Shown here: in pieces, positions 60,601 through 64,000 of the stretch
Position numbering within the stretch: the first letter of the stretch is position 1
How the letters are laid out: the number at the start of each line of letters is the position of its first letter
Assembly: GCA_964612555.1 (NCBI GenBank)
Contig: CAZTBW010000007.1
Location: 62,001-126,000 of the forward strand
Origin: DAOLCO01 sp964612555
GTDB taxonomy: Bacteria > Bdellovibrionota_C > UBA2361 > SZUA-149 > DAOLCO01
Direction: 5' to 3'
Length of the DNA: 64,000 nt
The notes under the pieces: model-generated
Told to the model about the DNA's origin: nothing
What the model saw: the letters and a program-made list of their open reading frames with translations, nothing else
Database searches by the model: none
Program-made: the position numbers and the translations under genes

Positions 60601-60779
60601 TCGGCAAATTCAGGGATGAATTCCTGGGTTGTTTTGGTGGCAAGAAACAAGCCTCCAAAAAGAAATACAAACATCAAAATGTTTGCCGTGACCTTGTTGT
60701 AGGTAAACCAGGCAATAATGCCGTTATGTTTGTCTTGGCTATCCTCTGTCACTGTTGTTTCATTCATTTTGTTACTCAT
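57639..60779 (-). CDS. RND efflux permease (AcrB/MexB superfamily)
   Basis: 1046 residues with the twelve-helix RND layout: one helix at about 27-47, two large periplasmic loops, and two blocks of membrane helices (about 345-545 and 870-1030). The proton relay Asp pair is in GIVVDDAIIVGENIYEY and the second block has ALTGVVINDSLVIIDYAN. It exports small molecules by proton drive with the adaptor and outer membrane channel encoded just upstream in the same operon. Substrate unknown; by its FPEF-type loop it could be HAE1 or a related group. Confidence 0.93.
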   Translation of the reverse strand: MSNKMNETTVTEDSQDKHNGIIAWFTYNKVTANILMFVFLFGGLFLATKTTQEFIPEFADDFINISVAYPGASPEEIEQGIILAIEEAIRGVDGIKQITATAAEGLATVQAEILPRTNMQQVYQNIQQEVDRITTFPLDVEEKTIFFEIRRREVVDIQLYGATNEWNLRELAEQTRDALLQHSSISQVELSGIKEFEVQVEVSQIAMRRYNLSLEDIATRIRNTAIEIPGGSVDTSGGKILLRVTERKDWAKEFARIPIISTEDGKTILLEEIAKVTDGFEDSDNSATYDNLPAIGIQVYRIGTQTPLEVSQATREVLQKLEEIYPPGIHYAINRDLAEVYQQRLELLVRNGAIGLCLVLFILGSFLEHRLAFWVTVGIPTAFMGSFLFLPFFDVTINMISMFAFIIALGIVVDDAIIVGENIYEYRQKGYSYINAAIAGAKNVAIPVSFSIITNIVAFIPLLFMPGMMGKIWSVIPIVVSVVFIISWLESFFILPSHLSHRSSSKPSRAKQYLYTYQSTCSGLLHSFVENIFAPFIHKCIKYRYLTFAISIFILLGISGYALSGRLGFELMPKVESDSAVVTAILPVDAPRSRLEQVRTYIIDASHRVAKEHGGSSLHLGTFGVITNNTIEVIMYLTSPDIRPINTARVTALWREELGQISGVQSLRFESDRGGPGRGPTITVELSHRDVTVLNKAGNALAEYLSTFPNVNDIDDGYTIGKVQLDFELTEAGRRLGITSNEIARQLRNSFFGSEALRQQRGRNQVRVMVRLPREERESEYYIENMLIRTPSGKEVPLFEIAQVKRGRSYTTISRRNGKRTLSVTANVTPQSESSIIIEDLKSNVLPQLVSDYPGLSFSFEGKQAELRDSLHALLWGFVLALVGIYVLLAVPFKSYIQPVIIMTAIPFGIIGAVIGHYIMGYSMSIISLMGIVALTGVVINDSLVIIDYANNRRKEGFSPFEAISAAARRRFRPILLTTLTTFFGLAPMIFESSRQARFMIPMALSLGYGIVFATGIILIITPCLYIILEDIKEIFSSKEKEAHPA

Positions 60780-60795
60780 AGAAGAGTGATCAGGG

Positions 60796-62010
60796 TTAAT
60801 GGCTTTCTTCTTTGGATCCTAGCACCGATCCGTCACTTGTTCTCAGTGGCATGCCCGCTATGGGTGTCATAATGTCTGAAGTGATAATAAGATCATTGGT
60901 TTCAATGCCGGATACCACGTACACGGTATCTCTGGTTCTGAAACTTATATCGACCTCTCTGATTTCCAGATTTCTTGAGGCATTCATAATCCAGACCGTA
61001 GTGTCGTTTCTCAGATGTTCTCTTGAGAGAGCTACCACGTTGGTCAGTTCCTGACCTCTTATGTGCAGCCGGACATAGGAATTCAGAAATAACTGAAAAT
61101 CCTGAGTATTGGAAATTTCCAGTGGAGCATCGATTTCTATGTACAGGGTAAGAAGTCTTCCGCTGTCCTCAAGGTTTTTTGATACATGGCTTAATGAGCC
61201 TTCAATGTATTGTGTGCTGTTCCAGGATTCGGGATTGAAGATTTCAACTTTTGAAGCAGGTGAGTCCTTACCGGGTAATGAAACCCATCGCAATTGCTCG
61301 AGAGGGATTTTTGCTTCAACCCAGTATTTGTCAGTACCTACAAAGGTACCAAAGGTTATTCCTGCCGAGATTTGAGCCCCCAGTTCCACATTTCTTTCAA
61401 TTACTGTTCCATTGAAAGGAGCGGTAATGGTAGTTCTTTGAAGATCCAGTTTTGCTTTTTCAACAGCAGCTTGAGCAGCTCTGACTTGTGCCTGAATGAT
61501 ATTTATTTGTGGTTTTCTTAATACAAGTGAGAGGTCGGCATCATTTATGGTTTCGGCAAGGAGTTTATACTCTGCTTCTGCAATTGCCTGATTCCCTTGT
61601 TCTATAGCAAGGTTTGCCTGTGCCGTTTCAAGCTCGCTCATCCTTTGACTTAAGGCAAGTGTGTAGTCTGTCGGGTCAAGTTTGAGAATGATATCTCCCT
61701 GCTTCAGCACTCCTCCGGGGACAAAGTTTTTATGTACTTCGATAACTTCTCCATTAACTCTTGACTGTAGTGGTATTTCTATCGCAGGTTTGACAATCCC
61801 CAGTGCTTCAATGGTTGCTGCCTCGGATGTTTTCTCAGCAGGAAGCACCTCAACCAGTAATGGTTGTTGTATTTTCTGTGTCTTTACCGGTGTTGGTTTT
61901 GTAAGGATAAAGAAGTAGTACAGAGCAATGCCAAGAAGGATGATGAAAAAAGGGAAGGCTCTTGCCGTGAGAATCGATGAGAAGCTCTGAGTGGTGAATC
62001 GAATTGTCAT
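60796..62010 (-). CDS. RND periplasmic adaptor (membrane fusion protein)
   Basis: 404 residues from ATG 62010, which overlaps the TolC-like stop by ATGA and has GGAAAT upstream; ATG 62025 is an alternative. One N-terminal helix (about 15-33), then the biotin-lipoyl halves (PLQSRVNGEVIEVHKNF and TTITAPFNGTVIERNVELG) on either side of a coiled-coil hairpin (about 120-185), a beta-barrel and a membrane-proximal domain. Links the inner membrane permease with the outer channel. The permease gene follows 16 bases later. Confidence 0.92.
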   Translation of the reverse strand: MTIRFTTQSFSSILTARAFPFFIILLGIALYYFFILTKPTPVKTQKIQQPLLVEVLPAEKTSEAATIEALGIVKPAIEIPLQSRVNGEVIEVHKNFVPGGVLKQGDIILKLDPTDYTLALSQRMSELETAQANLAIEQGNQAIAEAEYKLLAETINDADLSLVLRKPQINIIQAQVRAAQAAVEKAKLDLQRTTITAPFNGTVIERNVELGAQISAGITFGTFVGTDKYWVEAKIPLEQLRWVSLPGKDSPASKVEIFNPESWNSTQYIEGSLSHVSKNLEDSGRLLTLYIEIDAPLEISNTQDFQLFLNSYVRLHIRGQELTNVVALSREHLRNDTTVWIMNASRNLEIREVDISFRTRDTVYVVSGIETNDLIITSDIMTPIAGMPLRTSDGSVLGSKEESH

Positions 62011-63443
62011 ATTTGTATTTCCCAACTTCCTGCAAGTGCACGATATAGTGATAGTCTGTATGAAAGGAGATCCCTTCTTGCACTGAGAACGGTTCTTTCA
62101 AGGGATTGGGTATTGGTAAGAGCGGTCAACACATCCAGATACTGAACCATGCCCTTTGCATATCGCTCCTGAAGGCGGGCAAGTACGGTTTGGGATATTG
62201 CAAGCTGCCTCTCAAGGCTTTCAAGGGTTTTTTTCTGATAGTATTCTCCGGTAAGGGCATTCTCTACTTCGGTGATAGATTGAAGGATGACATTTGAATA
62301 ATCGTTGAGCCGTTCTGAAAGGACTGCCTTGTTCCTGTCAACTTCTGCTGATCTCATACCTGCATCGAAGAGCGGACCTGCAATGTTTGCCGCAAAATTC
62401 AATAACCAGTCATCCAGTACTTCCCGAAACTCTGTTGTGTTTGTTGATAAACCCGCAGTGAAAGAAAGTCGAGGCAGTCTGTCGGCTATGGCAGCTCCCA
62501 GATTATGATTTGCCTGTTTTACCAAAAAGAGATTTTTTCGGATGTCGGGACGCCTAGTGAGAAGATCTCCAGGAATGCCAGTCTCGGGGGGAGGGGGTAG
62601 AGAGATAAAAGCCTTAAAGCTATCCTCAATTACCTGGTTTTGTTCTTCCTCGCTTTTTGATGTCCAGAAGGAGTCATTGGAAGGGGCTTTTCCTCTGAGT
62701 ATTGCAAGTTGATTTTTACTGATTTGGAGTCGTGCGGTAGTAAGTGCCTTTTCGCTTTTAATTGATTCGAGGAGTTGTTCCTGTCTCATTACATCAGCGA
62801 TTGATACTTGTCCGTTTGAAAACCTGAGGAGTGTCAGAGATAGCGTTTTCTTGTTGATATCTTTTTGAGTGTTAAGAATTTTCAATTGATTGCTCAACTC
62901 AAGAATATCAAACCAGGTACTTGCAATTTCAGCAGAAAGCGAAATTGCTGCGGTATATAAATCTTCTTCCGTTGCCTTAAAGTTCATTTGGGCAGCGCTG
63001 CGTATGTCGTGAAGGCGACCCCACACGTCAAGCTCATAATTCGCAGTAAATCTCATAATAAAGTTACTGCGCCAGTTCGTTCTCACCTGTTCTCCGAAGA
63101 ATTGACGGAGCTCCGCTCTTTGAGTGGAACCGCTTACTTCTATCTGAGGATATAGTGCCGCTCCTTCTCTCCTTAAAGTAGCTCCCGCCTGGTGCAGCCT
63201 GTCCCATGCGCTTTTTAAATTGAAGTTTGAAGTTAAACCTTCTTCTATAAGAGCGTGTAAGTGAGCATCGTTAAAACTCTCCCACCACTTTTCGGGAAGA
63301 GGAATACTTGATTCTTCAGATGAGTGAGTTTTTTTGCTCGCGTACGTATCATTTTCAGATACCACCTCAGTGGTGATATTCTGACTTGTTGAGCATGAAG
63401 CGCACAGTAGTAAACACCAGGAAATCAGATTTCTATATTCCAT
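62007..63443 (-). CDS. TolC-like outer membrane efflux lipoprotein (NodT/OprM type)
   Basis: 478 residues from ATG 63443, chosen since MEYRNLISWCLLLCASC gives a signal with lipobox; ATG 63485 is an alternative. Family motifs: PEKWWESFNDAHLHALIEEGLTSN, the WDRLHQAGA repeat region, NYELDVWGR, LLTRRPDIRK, and a second half with LFDAGMRSAEVDRNK. These are the OprM/NodT hallmarks. It forms the outer membrane exit duct and leads the three-gene operon TolC-adaptor-permease. Confidence 0.9.
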   Translation of the reverse strand: MEYRNLISWCLLLCASCSTSQNITTEVVSENDTYASKKTHSSEESSIPLPEKWWESFNDAHLHALIEEGLTSNFNLKSAWDRLHQAGATLRREGAALYPQIEVSGSTQRAELRQFFGEQVRTNWRSNFIMRFTANYELDVWGRLHDIRSAAQMNFKATEEDLYTAAISLSAEIASTWFDILELSNQLKILNTQKDINKKTLSLTLLRFSNGQVSIADVMRQEQLLESIKSEKALTTARLQISKNQLAILRGKAPSNDSFWTSKSEEEQNQVIEDSFKAFISLPPPPETGIPGDLLTRRPDIRKNLFLVKQANHNLGAAIADRLPRLSFTAGLSTNTTEFREVLDDWLLNFAANIAGPLFDAGMRSAEVDRNKAVLSERLNDYSNVILQSITEVENALTGEYYQKKTLESLERQLAISQTVLARLQERYAKGMVQYLDVLTALTNTQSLERTVLSARRDLLSYRLSLYRALAGSWEIQI

Positions 63444-63555
63444 GTTCTGTAGTATTGATGAAACACATGAGCGCCACAACTGCATGAATAGAACTAACTC
63501 TAAAAAATTACAACTAAAATAATATACTTTAAGGCGCTTGCAAACATATTTAAAT

Positions 63556-64000
63556 TCAATCGAGAATCGGGTGAAGCAATATCTCCTTGATGTTTTTTCT
63601 CTGAAGTCCTCTTTGGATAAGTAGCTTGAGAGGTTTTCCGGGGTCGCTCTTCATTATGACACTGTTGGCTTCGTCCTTGTTGGAGATCTTCTGATCATTT
63701 ATTTCGAGGATAAAATCAGCACGGGATATGTCTATCAGGTAGCGGATAAATGGTCCATTTCGCACGACTCTTTGCGCCCCTTGTAGTTCGGCTTTGTCGG
63801 CAGGTCCTCCTGTTTGAACACTGAGAATGACCGTACCTCTTTCGGTGTTCCCCAGTACTGCCCCTATTTTTGGACGAAGTACTTTCCCGAATTTAATCAA
63901 TTGAGGAAGTACTTTCTTGATATAATTGGAGGGTATGGCAAATCCTATCCCCGCATAAGAACCGGTTTTACTTAAGATAGCAGTGTTTAGTCCAATGACT
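63556..64000 (-). CDS. DegP/HtrA-type serine protease, C-terminal part
   Basis: Partial: the gene continues past the window end. The visible part starts in the end of the protease domain (VIGLNTAIL, GIGFAIPSN) and holds one PDZ domain (PKIGAVLGNTERGTVILSV then GGPADKAELQGAQ, DFILEINDQKISNKDEA, LLIQRG). The catalytic triad lies outside. One PDZ before the stop suggests a DegS-like or single-PDZ form. It ends 70 bases before the TolC-like open frame. Confidence 0.85.
   Translation of the reverse strand, partial: VIGLNTAILSKTGSYAGIGFAIPSNYIKKVLPQLIKFGKVLRPKIGAVLGNTERGTVILSVQTGGPADKAELQGAQRVVRNGPFIRYLIDISRADFILEINDQKISNKDEANSVIMKSDPGKPLKLLIQRGLQRKNIKEILLHPILD

Noticed and set aside
1..64000. tRNA, rRNA and insertion sequences
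   Set aside because: Intergenic regions were read for T-loop motifs, rRNA stretches and transposase-like frames. None was found, although a tRNA could be missed without a covariance search.

Overview
The window (about 42% GC by eye, genes packed tightly on both strands) is chromosomal DNA of a Gram-negative, apparently flagellated bacterium. The envelope genes show this: an Mla-type lipid transport tail, LolA, Pal, an RND-MFP-TolC efflux operon, a DegP/HtrA protease and many lipobox proteins. I cannot name the lineage from sequence alone. The unusual EF-P loop, the fused Bat genes and several odd domain combinations point to a poorly sampled phylum rather than a classical proteobacterium. No tRNA, rRNA, CRISPR array, prophage or complete insertion sequence was seen.

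Layout. 1-1720: end of an ABC/MCE lipid-transport operon. 1739-2137: lone receiver domain. 2369-13640: surface-polysaccharide region with two GT4 and one GT2 glycosyltransferases, a hexapeptide acyltransferase, a nucleotide-sugar epimerase, a flippase-like membrane protein, a large polytopic membrane protein, a PHP/amidohydrolase-like protein and a secreted protein built of three 8-cysteine modules. 13709-19500: TPR protein, purC, a Rieske-fold lipoprotein with altered ligands, a J-like/ankyrin membrane protein and an M48 protease. 19502-29654: housekeeping block with comEC, dnaE, an AI-2E-type permease, metK, an MFS symporter and hemH. 30162-33773: a flagellin carrying a seven-bladed beta-propeller insert, convergent with a PilB/GspE-like pseudo-ATPase fused to a receiver domain. 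33940-35985: an arginine-related pair (amidinotransferase-fold and N-acetylglutamate synthase-like). 36150-37008: rplM-rpsI. 37033-45919: a mosaic of a toxin-antitoxin pair, a run of structured inverted repeats, efp, rpsT, a YhcG-type nuclease, an orphan binding protein, a 5-formyl-THF cyclo-ligase and tpx. 45936-54643: a Bat (aerotolerance-type) operon from pal and moxR through batA, batBC, batD and an SH3 protein. 54862-57633: lolA-rimO-lipoprotein-arsC-like. 57639-63443: RND efflux operon. 63556-64000: C-terminal part of a DegP-type protease.

The most interesting items are the flagellin-propeller fusion with 168-bp DNA repeats and a 28-bp palindrome over its ribosome binding site, the pseudo-PilB/receiver fusion beside it, the Rieske-fold protein in which both histidine ligand positions are replaced, the triple 8-Cys secreted protein, and a 330-nt stretch with three successive foldable inverted repeats at 38626-38948.
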